In this document: positions 1 to 10,179 of the stretch, piece by piece
Position numbering within the stretch: position 1 is the first letter of the stretch
How the letters are laid out: each line of letters begins with the position of its first letter
Source of the DNA: Alphaproteobacteria bacterium
GTDB lineage: Bacteria > Pseudomonadota > Alphaproteobacteria > Caulobacterales > Maricaulaceae
Assembly (NCBI GenBank): GCA_024278855.1
Contig: JAJRSJ010000066.1
Span: 1 to 49,505, forward strand
DNA length: 49,505 nucleotides
Direction: 5' to 3'
Translations under genes and position numbers: made by a program
The notes under the pieces: generated by a model
The model's database searches: none
What the model was told of the DNA's origin: nothing
What the model saw: the letters and a program-made list of their open reading frames with translations, nothing else

Positions 1-2
1 AA

Positions 3-650
3 AACATTGTGCGCATTGCTTATGCCGTGATTTGGCGGGTTAACAATTCGGCAGACTATGTGTTTAATTTGCAAAATGTTCCCAAGGCAGTGAATGATGT
101 TGCGGAAAGCGCCATGCGCGAAATCGTTGGCAAAACTGAATTGGAGCCTTTGATCACCGATGAGCGTGATGCGGTTGCGGTAGGTGTGCAAAACCTTATG
201 CAAGAGATGTTGGATGATTACAAAGCCGGTGTGGCGATTTCGCAAGTCGAACTGCGCGAATCTCAGGAACCTCGGCAAGTGGAAGCAGCCTTTTTGGAAG
301 TTGTCGCCGCCAAACAACAAGCAGAGCAATCTATTTTGAAAGCCCGCGAAACCGAGAACGAGTTGATCCCGGCCGCCAATGCTGAAGCCGATAAGTTAAT
401 TCAGGAAGCCAAGGGTTATAAAGATTCGGTGATCGCCGAATCCCAGGGTGATGCGGACAGGTTTCGTTCAGTATACGGAGAATACAAGCTTGCGCCGCGT
501 GTCACCAGACAGCGCATGTATCTGGAAACCATTGAAGAAGTTTATGCCAATGCTGATAAAATAATTCTGGATACAAATGCCGGTACAGGCGTCGTTCCTT
601 ATCTGCCCTTGGACCAATTGGGCAAACCCAACAAACCTGGAGGTAAATAG
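3..650 (+). CDS. hflK: HflK, FtsH protease modulator (5' end outside window)
   Basis: This is the C-terminal part of HflK, an SPFH/band-7 membrane protein that forms a large periplasmic complex with HflC around FtsH and tunes its proteolysis. The reading frame is open from the window edge, so the N-terminal membrane anchor is missing. Visible are the SPFH core (VIWRVNNSADYVFN near the start), the EPRQVEAAF segment, an Ala/Glu/Lys-rich coiled coil (AKQQAEQSILKARE) and the typical end with TRQRMYLETIEEVYANADKII. It lies 2 bases upstream of hflC, and its final codons carry the GGAGG ribosome site for hflC, so the pair is one operon. Identity is firm from sequence and order. Confidence 0.95.
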   Translation, partial: NIVRIAYAVIWRVNNSADYVFNLQNVPKAVNDVAESAMREIVGKTELEPLITDERDAVAVGVQNLMQEMLDDYKAGVAISQVELRESQEPRQVEAAFLEVVAAKQQAEQSILKARETENELIPAANAEADKLIQEAKGYKDSVIAESQGDADRFRSVYGEYKLAPRVTRQRMYLETIEEVYANADKIILDTNAGTGVVPYLPLDQLGKPNKPGGK

Positions 651-652
651 CC

Positions 653-1546
653 ATGAAAAAAGGTATTATCCTGATCGTTTCGGCAGCTGCTGCCATCCTT
701 ACTTATCTCAGCGTCTACACAGTCAAAGAGTGGGAGCAAGCGCTGATTTTGCAATTTGGCGGCTATAAACGGGTGGTAAACCCGTGGGACGGCGAAGCTA
801 AGGGGGCCGATGCCGGGCTTAAGTTGAAATCGCCTCTAGAAACCGTTGTTTTGCTTGACCGCCGTAACCTTGATTTGGATTTTGATCCGGTGCGCATTCG
901 CGACATCAATTCAAATCCGCTACTTGTTGATGCATTTGTGCGCTACCGGATTACCGATCCCGTCCAGTATTACAGACGCTTTAAAACCAAAGACCGTTTG
1001 CGGATTAGTTTTAAGCCGATTGTAGAATCCTCCCTTAGAGACTCGCTCGGTAAGGTTGACACCAAAACCATAATCGCCGGGCGCCGGGCCGAGTTGATGC
1101 AGGAAATTCAAGATGCTGCTAACCGCAAAGCCGAAGTCGAAAACTACGGTATTAAAGTCATAGATGTACGCATTAAGCGGGCTGACTATCCGACCGAAGT
1201 CGCGCAAAGCGTATTTGGCCGCATGGAGGCTGACCGGAAAAAAGAAGCCGCGCTCATTCGTGAGCAAGGCAAGGAAGCCGCCCAACGTATTGTCAATGAC
1301 GCCCAACGCCGGGCCCGGATTATCCGCGCTAAAGCGAGAGAAGAAGCCGAACGCACCAAAGGTGAGGGCGATGCGGTGCGCACAAAGACCTATGCAGATG
1401 CCCACGGGCTTGACCCGGAGTTTTATGCATTTTACCGCTCTATGGAAGCTTATAAAAAAGGGCTGACAACGGGTACATCCTATGTTCTGTCCCCCAATAG
1501 CGACTTTCTAAGCTATTTGGACAACCAAAAAGGCGGCGGCAGATAG
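653..1546 (+). CDS. hflC: HflC, FtsH protease modulator
   Basis: HflC is the partner of HflK in the inner-membrane HflKC complex that restrains FtsH. The 297-residue product has one N-terminal transmembrane segment (about residues 4-24), then an SPFH domain (about 25-190, with VKEWEQALILQFG at its start), then a highly charged helical stretch (about 190-245, EAALIREQGKEAAQRI). The end (EFYAFYRSMEAYKKGL) is typical of the family. The ATG is placed by a GGAGG 7 bases upstream inside the end of hflK. Length and both flanking genes agree with the usual hflK-hflC order. Confidence 0.95.
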   Translation: MKKGIILIVSAAAAILTYLSVYTVKEWEQALILQFGGYKRVVNPWDGEAKGADAGLKLKSPLETVVLLDRRNLDLDFDPVRIRDINSNPLLVDAFVRYRITDPVQYYRRFKTKDRLRISFKPIVESSLRDSLGKVDTKTIIAGRRAELMQEIQDAANRKAEVENYGIKVIDVRIKRADYPTEVAQSVFGRMEADRKKEAALIREQGKEAAQRIVNDAQRRARIIRAKAREEAERTKGEGDAVRTKTYADAHGLDPEFYAFYRSMEAYKKGLTTGTSYVLSPNSDFLSYLDNQKGGGR

Positions 1547-1551
1547 AGACT

Positions 1552-1755
1552 ATGCCGGGCTGGGTAACCGGTTTGGTCATTGCTGTTGGCGGGGCCATGC
1601 TTTTGGAGGGTGCCGCTTACGCCCTGTTCCCCGGCGGCATGAAACGCGCCATGCGCGAAATGATGGATATGCCGGAAGGGCAATTGCGGATTGTCGGTTT
1701 GGCCGTGGCGACAATTGGCTTGGCCTTGGTCTATTTCTTGTTGCCCAGGCTATAA
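1552..1755 (+). CDS. DUF2065 small membrane protein
   Basis: A 67-residue protein with two hydrophobic segments (about residues 6-27 and 48-65) joined by a short basic loop containing GGMKRAMREMMDMPEGQLR, the hallmark of the DUF2065 (YjeT-like) family. Its function is unknown. It begins 5 bases after the hflC stop and precedes a Do-type protease, an arrangement recurrent in alphaproteobacteria. This suggests a role in inner-membrane quality control with HflKC/FtsH, but only by association. Confidence 0.85.
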   Translation: MPGWVTGLVIAVGGAMLLEGAAYALFPGGMKRAMREMMDMPEGQLRIVGLAVATIGLALVYFLLPRL

Positions 1756-1832
1756 ATGCCGGGATTATGAGCATAATTTAAGCTTTATTTTGAGCGGTGT
1801 TGCGCTATCGTGACCACATGAAGGAGACTTGT

Positions 1833-3251
1833 ATGATGTTACGTGTGCTTTTTACCATAAGCTTGTTGGCAGTTATGGCTTTGCCAATGACGGGCTTTGC
1901 ACAGGATAGCGCATTCGACAGACCGCGGGATTTTGTGGAATTGTCTGAGCGGTTATCGCCTGCCGTGGTCAATATATCGACGGCCCAAACCATAGAAATA
2001 TCCGCAAATAGAGCTTTTCCCAAGGGGTCTCCTTTGGAAAAATTTAATGATTTTGTTGGCGACGGCGGTGATCAAAACCGCATAGCCCGCTCGCTCGGCT
2101 CCGGATTTGTTATTGATAAGGACGGTTATATTGTCACCAATAATCATGTGATTGAGGGGGCGGACGAAATCGAGGTCGCCTTTCCCAACGGCGATACATA
2201 TGACGCCACACTCATCGGCCGCGATCCGTCTACCGACATTGCGCTGTTGAAAATCGAAGCCGGGAAAGACATACCGTTCGTTGATTTTGCTGGACGGGAT
2301 TCAGTCAAGGTCGGAGAATGGGTGTTGGCTATTGGTAATCCGCTTGGCTATTCGTCATCGGTTGCGGTCGGGATTGTCTCGGCGCGCCACCGCCAAATAT
2401 CTATGACTAATTATGATGATTTCATCCAAACCGATGTCGCCATCAATAAAGGCAATTCCGGCGGGCCATTGTTTAATATGGATGGGGATGTGGTTGGTGT
2501 GAACACGGCTATTGTCTCGCCGACCGGGTTTAGTGTGGGGCTGAGTTTTTCAATCCCGGCTGATCTGGCCAGCTCAGTGGTTGATCAATTGCGCCAATAC
2601 GGCGAAACAAGGCGCGGGTTTTTAGGCGTTCGCGTGCAACCCGTTACCAAAGCCATTGCTAAATCCTATAAACTGAAAGAGGCCTACGGAGCTTTGGTGC
2701 GCTCTGTCACCGAGGATAGCCCTGCAGAAAAAGCCGGGCTTAAGCGCGGTGATTTAATCACAGCTCTTGGCGGGGTGCGGTTGGAAAACTCCGGTAAATT
2801 GGCCCGCCTTATCGCCGAGGCTGAAATAGATGCGCCGCTAAAAATCGAGTATATCCGGCGCAAGAAGCGCAAAACCGTTGAGGTTATGATTGAGCGGCTC
2901 GAAGAAAAAGTTGAAAAGCAAGGCGGTAAAAAACCTGGGGATGAACAAGCCGGCGCAACCAGCAGTGTTATGGGGATCACGGTTGAAGTCTTGAGCGAAA
3001 AAACCCGCTCAAGAATGGGGTTGGACGATGATGTTACCGGCGTGCGCGTCACCAAAATCAGTTTTAGGTCCGTTGCCCAAGGTAAATTGCACAAAGGTGA
3101 TATTATTATGGAAGTGGCCCAGGAAAAGGTCAAAGACCCCGAAGATTTTATCGCCAAAATGCAAGCGGCCAAGGACAATGAAGACGCCATATTGCTACTT
3201 ATCAACAGAAGCGGCGGCGCGGTGTTCTATTCACTAGAGCCTGAAGCCTAA
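1833..3251 (+). CDS. degP: Do-family periplasmic serine protease (DegP/DegQ type)
   Basis: An HtrA/Do protease that degrades or chaperones misfolded periplasmic proteins. The 472-residue product has a signal peptide (about 1-24, ending GFAQDS), a trypsin-like domain with catalytic triad H105 (TNNHVIEG), D135 (STDIALLKI) and S209 (GNSGGPLFN), and two PDZ domains (about 255-350 with RRGFLGVRVQPV, and 375-470). The start is the ATG behind GGAG at 1823-1826. In-frame upstream starts would place extra residues before the signal peptide. It probably belongs to the hflK-hflC-DUF2065 transcription unit. It converges on serB with a 4-base overlap of the stops. Confidence 0.93.
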   Translation: MMLRVLFTISLLAVMALPMTGFAQDSAFDRPRDFVELSERLSPAVVNISTAQTIEISANRAFPKGSPLEKFNDFVGDGGDQNRIARSLGSGFVIDKDGYIVTNNHVIEGADEIEVAFPNGDTYDATLIGRDPSTDIALLKIEAGKDIPFVDFAGRDSVKVGEWVLAIGNPLGYSSSVAVGIVSARHRQISMTNYDDFIQTDVAINKGNSGGPLFNMDGDVVGVNTAIVSPTGFSVGLSFSIPADLASSVVDQLRQYGETRRGFLGVRVQPVTKAIAKSYKLKEAYGALVRSVTEDSPAEKAGLKRGDLITALGGVRLENSGKLARLIAEAEIDAPLKIEYIRRKKRKTVEVMIERLEEKVEKQGGKKPGDEQAGATSSVMGITVEVLSEKTRSRMGLDDDVTGVRVTKISFRSVAQGKLHKGDIIMEVAQEKVKDPEDFIAKMQAAKDNEDAILLLINRSGGAVFYSLEPEA

Positions 3252-4165
3252 ATAAAATCACTCTCTTTATAGCCTTGAAAATACAAAGCGGCAGTTAAAT
3301 CTGTGTGGTCGAGGGCGCAGTGGGCGGACTTTGCGACGATGGGCTTGGCGCGGTAGGCAATACCAAGCCCAGACGCGGTAATCATGGCCAAATCATTGGC
3401 ACCGTCGCCTATGGCCAAGGCGCAAGTCGGGCCACCAATGTCGGCGCTATAGGCTAGCAGGTTTTGCTTTTTGGCGGCGCGGCCTAAAACCGGCATAGCA
3501 ACGCGCCCTGACAGGGTTTTTCCGTCGTCCAGTAACGTGTTGGCATGGTGAAAGCTAAATCCGGCTTGTTGGGCGATGCGGCTGGTGAAAAATGTGAAAC
3601 CACCGGACACGATGACGGTTTTGGCCCCATTTGCCCGCATCGTCGCGGCTAATGTTTCAGCACCCGGATTTAGGGTAATTCTTTCGTTAAAACAATCATT
3701 TAAGGCTTGAAGCGGAAGTCCTTTCAAAAGGCCTACACGTTCTTTCAGAGCTGCCTCAAAGTCCAAATCGCCGCGCATGGCCCGCTCGGTTATGTCCACG
3801 ACCCGGTCTCTAACCCCGGCAAAATCTGCCAACTCGTCTATACATTCCTGCCCGATCAAAGTGCTGTCCATATCGCAGATCAGCAGTTTTTTCTTGCGGT
3901 TTTGTGCAGGCTGCAGGCAAAAATCCGCTTTGATTTGTTTGCCCTGCAAAGCTTTGCCGATACGGGCGCGTAAATTATCCGGGGCTTTATTTAAATAAAT
4001 ATCAACGGCTTTGTCCGGCGACAATACCGTAACGCGCTCTATATTTACATCCGGTGTTTGCGTGCAAAACTTAGCCAAGGTTTTAAAATCTTCCGCAGAT
4101 TTTCGCTGTAAAACAAAGCTAAGACACTGGATATTCGTATCTTGCTGGCTATTATTATCTGGCAT
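3248..4165 (-). CDS. serB: Phosphoserine phosphatase SerB
   Basis: SerB removes phosphate from O-phosphoserine in the last step of serine synthesis, in the cytosol. The 305-residue protein has a divergent N-terminal ACT-like region (about 10-85) and a HAD phosphatase domain. Motif I is DMDSTLIGQE (nucleophile D98, acid/base D100), motif II is VIVSGGF, the motif III lysine is near AAKKQNLL, and motif IV is GDGANDLAMI. These are all the residues expected of SerB. It is divergent from miaA with only 14 bases between the two start codons, so each promoter must lie inside the other gene or close to the starts. Confidence 0.95.
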   Translation of the reverse strand: MPDNNSQQDTNIQCLSFVLQRKSAEDFKTLAKFCTQTPDVNIERVTVLSPDKAVDIYLNKAPDNLRARIGKALQGKQIKADFCLQPAQNRKKKLLICDMDSTLIGQECIDELADFAGVRDRVVDITERAMRGDLDFEAALKERVGLLKGLPLQALNDCFNERITLNPGAETLAATMRANGAKTVIVSGGFTFFTSRIAQQAGFSFHHANTLLDDGKTLSGRVAMPVLGRAAKKQNLLAYSADIGGPTCALAIGDGANDLAMITASGLGIAYRAKPIVAKSAHCALDHTDLTAALYFQGYKESDFI

Positions 4166-4179
4166 GGCTAAGAGACCTT

Positions 4180-5052
4180 ATGATGAAACTTATTCACTGT
4201 ATTGCAGGCCCGACGGCGAGCGGCAAGAGCGCTTATGCGGTTAAATTGGCAAATGACATTGACGGCGAAATTATCAATGCAGATGCCTTACAGGTTTATA
4301 GCCATTTGCAAGTGCTGTCGGCACGCCCAAATGAGGCGGAAATGGGCGGCATACCCCATCATTTATTCGGCCATATCCATCCTCGTACCCGCTATTCAAC
4401 CGGGCATTGGCTGCGAGACGTAGACCCAATTATTATTGACATTCTGGCACGGGGTAAATCCCCCATATTGGTCGGCGGCACGGGACTGTATTTCAAAGCC
4501 TTGACCCAAGGCCTGGCACAAATACCGCCGGTTCCAAAAGCGGTTCTGGACCAATCGCAAACTTTTCTGGATACGGACGGAATAGGGGCTTTGCGGGTCT
4601 TGGCCGAAAAGTTGGATCCTGTCGCATCGGCGAAAGTGCTGGGCAATGACCCCCAAAGATTGCTGCGTATCGTCAGCGTTGCCAAAGCTACGGGCAAACC
4701 GCTCAGTGTCTGGCAGGGCGACACCCGTCCGGTTTTGCCAAAAGCGAGCTGGCAAGGCACCGTCTTGCTGCCGGAACGCCAAACACTTTACGATATCATC
4801 AATGAACGGTTTGGCCATATGATCAAAGACGGCGGCTTGGCGGAAGCGCGTGCGTTTCGCAGCTTAGGATTATCTGTCGATCTGCCCGCTTGCAAAGCCA
4901 TAGGCTTGCGCGAGCTAAATGCTTATCGGGACGGAGAGATCAGCCTGGAGGAGGCCATAGAGCAAGCCAAACGTCAAACCCGCCGATTTGCCAAACGCCA
5001 ATACACATGGCTGCGAAGCCAGATGCAGGCGTGGAAAAAGCCGGAAATATGA
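4180..5052 (+). CDS. miaA: tRNA dimethylallyltransferase MiaA
   Basis: MiaA transfers a dimethylallyl group to the N6 of A37 in tRNAs that read UNN codons. The 290-residue product begins with a P-loop, GPTASGKS (K16), followed by the substrate segment NADALQVYSHLQVLSARP, where most family members have NADSMQVY. The conserved VGGTGLYFKAL and the late basic segment QTRRFAKRQYTWLR are also present. Two adjacent ATG codons (4180 and 4183) could start it. No obvious inactivating change is seen. The neighbourhood (serB divergent, Do protease near) is common in alphaproteobacteria. Confidence 0.95.
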   Translation: MMKLIHCIAGPTASGKSAYAVKLANDIDGEIINADALQVYSHLQVLSARPNEAEMGGIPHHLFGHIHPRTRYSTGHWLRDVDPIIIDILARGKSPILVGGTGLYFKALTQGLAQIPPVPKAVLDQSQTFLDTDGIGALRVLAEKLDPVASAKVLGNDPQRLLRIVSVAKATGKPLSVWQGDTRPVLPKASWQGTVLLPERQTLYDIINERFGHMIKDGGLAEARAFRSLGLSVDLPACKAIGLRELNAYRDGEISLEEAIEQAKRQTRRFAKRQYTWLRSQMQAWKKPEI

Positions 5053-5188
5053 ACGGCTAACTCAGGCTTTCTTCAAAATGGGCTAGCTTTTATGGTAAAT
5101 ATAGTGTAAATTACGCCAAAATAAATAAAAAACCGTCAAGTGGCGTGATACTTGCACTTAACTCTGCTGGGCGAAGAGATAAAAGTAA

Positions 5189-6559
5189 ATGTTTGATTTT
5201 GGGAAATTTAGCAGTTTTTGTTTGGTGATGCTATTTGTGATGGCCAGTGTTCTGGTCACACCGGTTAGTGCGTAAACAAGTCGCGATACGAGCAGTGCTA
5301 GCAAAACGGCCATGAGTGCAAGCGCACGTGATGCAAAACGGTTGTTTTTGCAAGCCAAGGCCTATCACGACGGTATTGAGGTGGCGAGAGACTTGCGCCG
5401 GGCGCGGGTTTTGTATTTAAAATCGGCCGGACTTGGCAATAATGATGCCCGGATAAACTTGGGCTATTTGTATTTTGTCGGCGAGGGCGTGAAGCAGAAT
5501 TATACGAAAGCCCACAATTGGTATTTAAGTGCTGCCAGAACTGGCAGCAAAGAAGCGCAGATGAATTTGGCCATGATGTATAAAAATGGATTGGGTGTGA
5601 AAAAAGATCCGCAACAAGCCGCGAGCTGGCTTAAATATGGCCGCCAAACAAGCGCAAAAACCCAGACGAAATTTAAAACCCAGGCGAAACTCAAAGCAAG
5701 CGCAGTTAAAACGCCCATTCCCGTTAAGCTAGCTGAAAAACCAGGGCAGGGCGGCGCTAAACAAACTGCACCAAATGTGAGGACTGCGGGGGCAATAGCT
5801 GAGGGGATAGGGGTTACAGCACTACAAATCCAGAACCAAAAATTCCCCACATCGACAAATAATAGCACAAAATTAACCGCCATACCTGCTATTTCTACAC
5901 CCGTTAGCCAAGGTACACACCCGTCTCAAAACGCCAGTTTGGCGCAAAAACCGAGTTTGCAAGCCGGTGCCGGGCTAAGTTTCAGCTTGTCTAGCCACAA
6001 ACGATTTAACCTGCCAACCTGGACGGTCAATACGTTGGTTTTCATGTTGTTGCTGTTGGCGGTTATTGGTAGTATTTGGTTTGTTCGCCAATATGGAGCT
6101 TTGCTAGATATTGCCAGAGGCCGGGCTTTTATTGAAGCTTTCTATGCCCATCACCGCGACGGATTGCGGACGAATTATCTTAAATACCCACAAAGGCAAA
6201 ATTTCTTTAGCCGGATTGATGACCCTTGGGCCTTGGCCATGTGTGTGCTAATGGTGCGCTATGCTCAAGAAAATCACACTTCTGATACGCGGCTAGGGGA
6301 GCAAAGCCGTAAAGTATTGAAGGCCTATAAACTCGGTTCATTACAGGCTCGCACATGTGTGTTTCAATTTGTCACCACAATCCAGGAACGGATTATCGCT
6401 GATATTTACGCCTATGATTGTGTCAAACAGGGCGGCCCGGCGCCTATTCAATACACCCAAAAACCTAAAGTTCATAATGTCATCAGCCTGCAACATAACC
6501 GCATAGACAAGCAGTATGACAATTCTGTGGTGACGCCGCTCAGACCAAGTGCTGAATAA
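5189..6559 (+). pseudogene. Exported Sel1-repeat protein interrupted by in-frame TAA
   Basis: An ATG at 5189 opens a perfect signal peptide (MFDFGKFSSFCLVML... ending TPVSA). The next codon, 29, is TAA at 5273-5275, and the same frame then runs uninterrupted to 6559. The downstream part has two Sel1-like (TPR-related) repeats (NDARINLGYLYFVGEGV and KEAQMNLAMMYKNGLGV), a low-complexity linker rich in Lys, Thr, Gln and Ser, one transmembrane segment (VNTLVFMLLLLAVIGSIWFV) and a cytosolic or periplasmic tail. The remaining start at 5312 would give a 415-residue protein without a signal peptide. One base change (TAA from GAA or CAA) would unite signal and body. Sel1 proteins scaffold membrane complexes; no specific role can be given here. 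Confidence 0.7.
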
Positions 6560-6643
6560 GGTTTTTTGAAACCTCTGTTGTCTAAACCTGCTGCAACACC
6601 AAAAACTCGTTGATATTTTCGGGGCTTCCCGTAGAGGGTTCGT

Positions 6644-7375
6644 ATGAAAGCTATCGGCAAATTTGTAAAAAACCGCAGTGTATTTTTCTGGATCGTTATG
6701 GTTCAGATTTTCGTGTTTTCGATCATAACGCTTTCAGTGGATTTTAAACCGGCGGCTGTGGCGAGCTGGTTTGGGGCCTTTGCCAATTCGCCTGTAGCCG
6801 TTCCTGCGATTATCGGGATTTATACCTTGGCCGCCTTCGTCAATGCCCCCCAGTGGATGTTACACGCAGGTGTTGTTTTGACATTTGGCCCGGTCATGGG
6901 CGCAGGGATTGCTTGGTTGGCGACAATGGTTTCGGCCAGCTTTGATTTTTGGCTCGGGCAACGCTTGGGCGCCCAGCGTATAGACCGGATGAGCGGCGGC
7001 GCTTTGGCCAAATTCATGCATCTGATCAAGGATAACGGGTTTTTGGCTAGCCTGATTGTGCGCATTGTGCCAACGGGGCCATTTGTTGTTGTCAATTTGG
7101 CGGCCGGCGTGACCCGCATGAAGTTTTCCAGTTTTTTGCTAGGAACCGGAATTGGGATTATTCCGAAAATAGCTTTGGTGGCCTCGGTGAGTGAAGGCGT
7201 TAAGGGCAGCGTCACTGGTAAAGGGCCGCTCTATATTGCCGTCGTCATTGCCATTGCACTCGCCTGGATGGGGATTATTTATTTCGCAGGGTCGCGCCTC
7301 AAACGTAAAATGGCGCAAAAGCCTGATATCCAACCAGAGCTGAAAGTTGGCACAACCAACAAATCAAAAAAATAG
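6644..7375 (+). CDS. TVP38/TMEM64 (DedA-superfamily) membrane protein
   Basis: A 243-residue integral membrane protein with about five or six hydrophobic segments. Its central block includes the family signature (FGPVMGAGIAWLATMVSAS, then FWLGQRLGAQRIDRM, and RIVPTGPFVVVNLAAGVTRM). Members of the TVP38/DedA superfamily are linked to lipid scrambling or membrane homeostasis. Substrate is not predictable. The tail is Lys-rich and cytosolic. It sits between the Sel1 gene and mreB on the same strand, with 84 and 147 non-coding bases on either side, so it may be transcribed on its own. Confidence 0.8.
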   Translation: MKAIGKFVKNRSVFFWIVMVQIFVFSIITLSVDFKPAAVASWFGAFANSPVAVPAIIGIYTLAAFVNAPQWMLHAGVVLTFGPVMGAGIAWLATMVSASFDFWLGQRLGAQRIDRMSGGALAKFMHLIKDNGFLASLIVRIVPTGPFVVVNLAAGVTRMKFSSFLLGTGIGIIPKIALVASVSEGVKGSVTGKGPLYIAVVIAIALAWMGIIYFAGSRLKRKMAQKPDIQPELKVGTTNKSKK

Positions 7376-7462
7376 CAGATTTTTTCACCCACACACCTTG
7401 CTTTTTGTTTACAGTCCGCTCATTAACGAGTTGAACCAATTTATATCATGTGCGTCCTCTAA

Positions 7463-8563
<1,101 letters not shown>

Positions 8564-8713
8564 GATCGCTGTACGACTAGTTTGCAAGTCTGTCAGCAGA
8601 ACTGGGCGAACAGAATTATAAAGACGGGTTCAAAGACCCGAAACATATTGACGCAAAGTCGTGCTTGCAAATTTTAACGCACAAAATTATGGGCGTAAAG
8701 TCAGGAAGAAACT

Positions 8714-9637
8714 ATGGGAATAAGCGGGTATAATCGTCCGCAACGTCGTCGGGATATACGGCGCGGTCTGGCCGTATTTTTTGTCCTTGCCAGTTTGATG
8801 ATCTTGCTTGCTGATCGGCAGCAAAAATCCATGTTGGCGTCCGGGCGGCTCGCTGCCGATGATGTGAGTTCTAAAGTATTAGGGATTATCGCCACGCCGG
8901 TTCGCGGCATTGAAGCCCTTTTCGCAAGTGCGGCGGCACGCTCAAATGCATTTGAGGATGCGGCTGCATTGCGCAAAGAAGTTGAACGTTTGCGGGTCTA
9001 TGAAAGCAAAGTTCTGGACATGGAAATGCGGGTGCGACGCTTTGAAGACATGTTGTCATTTGACAGCGCAAGCGCACTATCACAGCAGCGAATAATCGCC
9101 AGAACCGTGAGTGAGAGCAAAGGTCTGTTCGTCCATTCCGCCTTGATAAATGCCGGCAGGAACAAAGGCGTTAAACCCGGATATGCGGTCATGACTACGG
9201 AGGGCCTTTACGGTCATATAGTGCGCACCGGTGCGGTTTCCGCAAGAGTTTTACTGCTCAATGATATCAATAGCCGTATTTCTGTTATGGATCAACGCTC
9301 ACAAAGCCGGGCGATCATGGTGGGCGGTAATAGCACGCCACCCAAGCTTGAATATGTGGCCTTGTCTGCGGATTGGCAAATTGGGGATCGGGTTATTACC
9401 TCCGGCGACGGCGGTGTCCTGCCGCGCGGCCTCGCAATCGGCAAGGTGATTGCGTCCAAATCGGGTGGTTTTTCTGTCGATTTATTTAATTTGCAAAAGC
9501 CCATAGATTTGGTTTGGGTCTATCCTTACGCCCCGATCGCTAATCCAGATGATGAGACTGTTGTAAAGGGCGGCACAAGCCCGAACGGGGAAAGTTTAAC
9601 GGACGAAACACTGACACAACAAGGCGCACCGCAATGA
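8714..9637 (+). CDS. mreC: Rod shape-determining protein MreC
   Basis: MreC is a bitopic inner-membrane protein whose periplasmic part forms a scaffold that activates PBP2/RodA. The 307-residue product has one transmembrane helix (about 18-34, GLAVFFVLASLMILLAD), a coiled coil (about 70-115) and a double beta-barrel domain with GLYGHIVRTG, RVLLLNDINSRI and VITSGDGGVLPRGLAIGKV. It ends in a short polar tail. An AGGA lies about 9 bases before the ATG. Its stop overlaps the start of mreD. Confidence 0.95.
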   Translation: MGISGYNRPQRRRDIRRGLAVFFVLASLMILLADRQQKSMLASGRLAADDVSSKVLGIIATPVRGIEALFASAAARSNAFEDAAALRKEVERLRVYESKVLDMEMRVRRFEDMLSFDSASALSQQRIIARTVSESKGLFVHSALINAGRNKGVKPGYAVMTTEGLYGHIVRTGAVSARVLLLNDINSRISVMDQRSQSRAIMVGGNSTPPKLEYVALSADWQIGDRVITSGDGGVLPRGLAIGKVIASKSGGFSVDLFNLQKPIDLVWVYPYAPIANPDDETVVKGGTSPNGESLTDETLTQQGAPQ

Positions 9638-10173
9638 TGGGCGAAGAACGCACCAATGCTTTGCTGGCATTTTCTTTCGCTTTGCAAGGTTTGGTACTGG
9701 GTGTTGTTTTGATATTTCCGTCTATATTGAGTGTTGATTTGCCCGGATTTTATTTTGGTTTAACTTTTTTGCCTGTCGCCGCAATTTTTTATTGGCCAAG
9801 CAACGCATCCTATTCTTGGTCATTGTTGGCAATTTTTTTGGTTGGCCTGTTTTACGATTTAGCCAGTGCTGGCCCTCTTGGTGTTTGGGCGTTATCATTT
9901 TTGGTTTTGTATATAGTGCTGGGTGGTCGTGCCGTTGTCAGGTCAGGCTTGGCAGGGCATTTTGCCGGGTTTTCTCTGTGTGTTATTTGTGTGTTTCTGT
10001 TGGTGGTTTTGTTTGGCCGTTTGGCACTGGGTCACTGGCCGCAAATATTTAATTTGCTGATCAATGGGCTGGCGACAATCGCCGTGTTTCCGCTTATATA
10101 TTGGCTGCGCACGACATTTATCATGATGAGAGGCACCCAAAGACATGTCGGTTTAAAAGGCCGGGCGGATTGA
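9634..10173 (+). CDS. mreD: Rod shape-determining protein MreD
   Basis: A 179-residue polytopic membrane protein with about five transmembrane segments and little conserved primary sequence, as usual for MreD. The recognisable FLVGLFYDLASAGPLGVWALSFL region matches the family core. Its start overlaps the mreC stop by 4 bases (ATGA), implying translational coupling, and mrdA follows 6 bases later. Assignment rests on order, size and topology. It bridges MreC to the PBP2-RodA synthase complex. Confidence 0.9.
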   Translation: MMGEERTNALLAFSFALQGLVLGVVLIFPSILSVDLPGFYFGLTFLPVAAIFYWPSNASYSWSLLAIFLVGLFYDLASAGPLGVWALSFLVLYIVLGGRAVVRSGLAGHFAGFSLCVICVFLLVVLFGRLALGHWPQIFNLLINGLATIAVFPLIYWLRTTFIMMRGTQRHVGLKGRAD

Positions 10174-10179
10174 AAAAAA

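Noticed and set aside
2684-3205. A 173-codon minus-strand frame inside the Do protease gene
   Set aside because: It is Ser-rich low-complexity sequence opposite the conserved PDZ domains.
6559-6574. AGGTTT/AAACCT hairpin after the Sel1 gene
   Set aside because: The stem is only 6 bases and AT-rich and no T-run follows, so a terminator is not supported.
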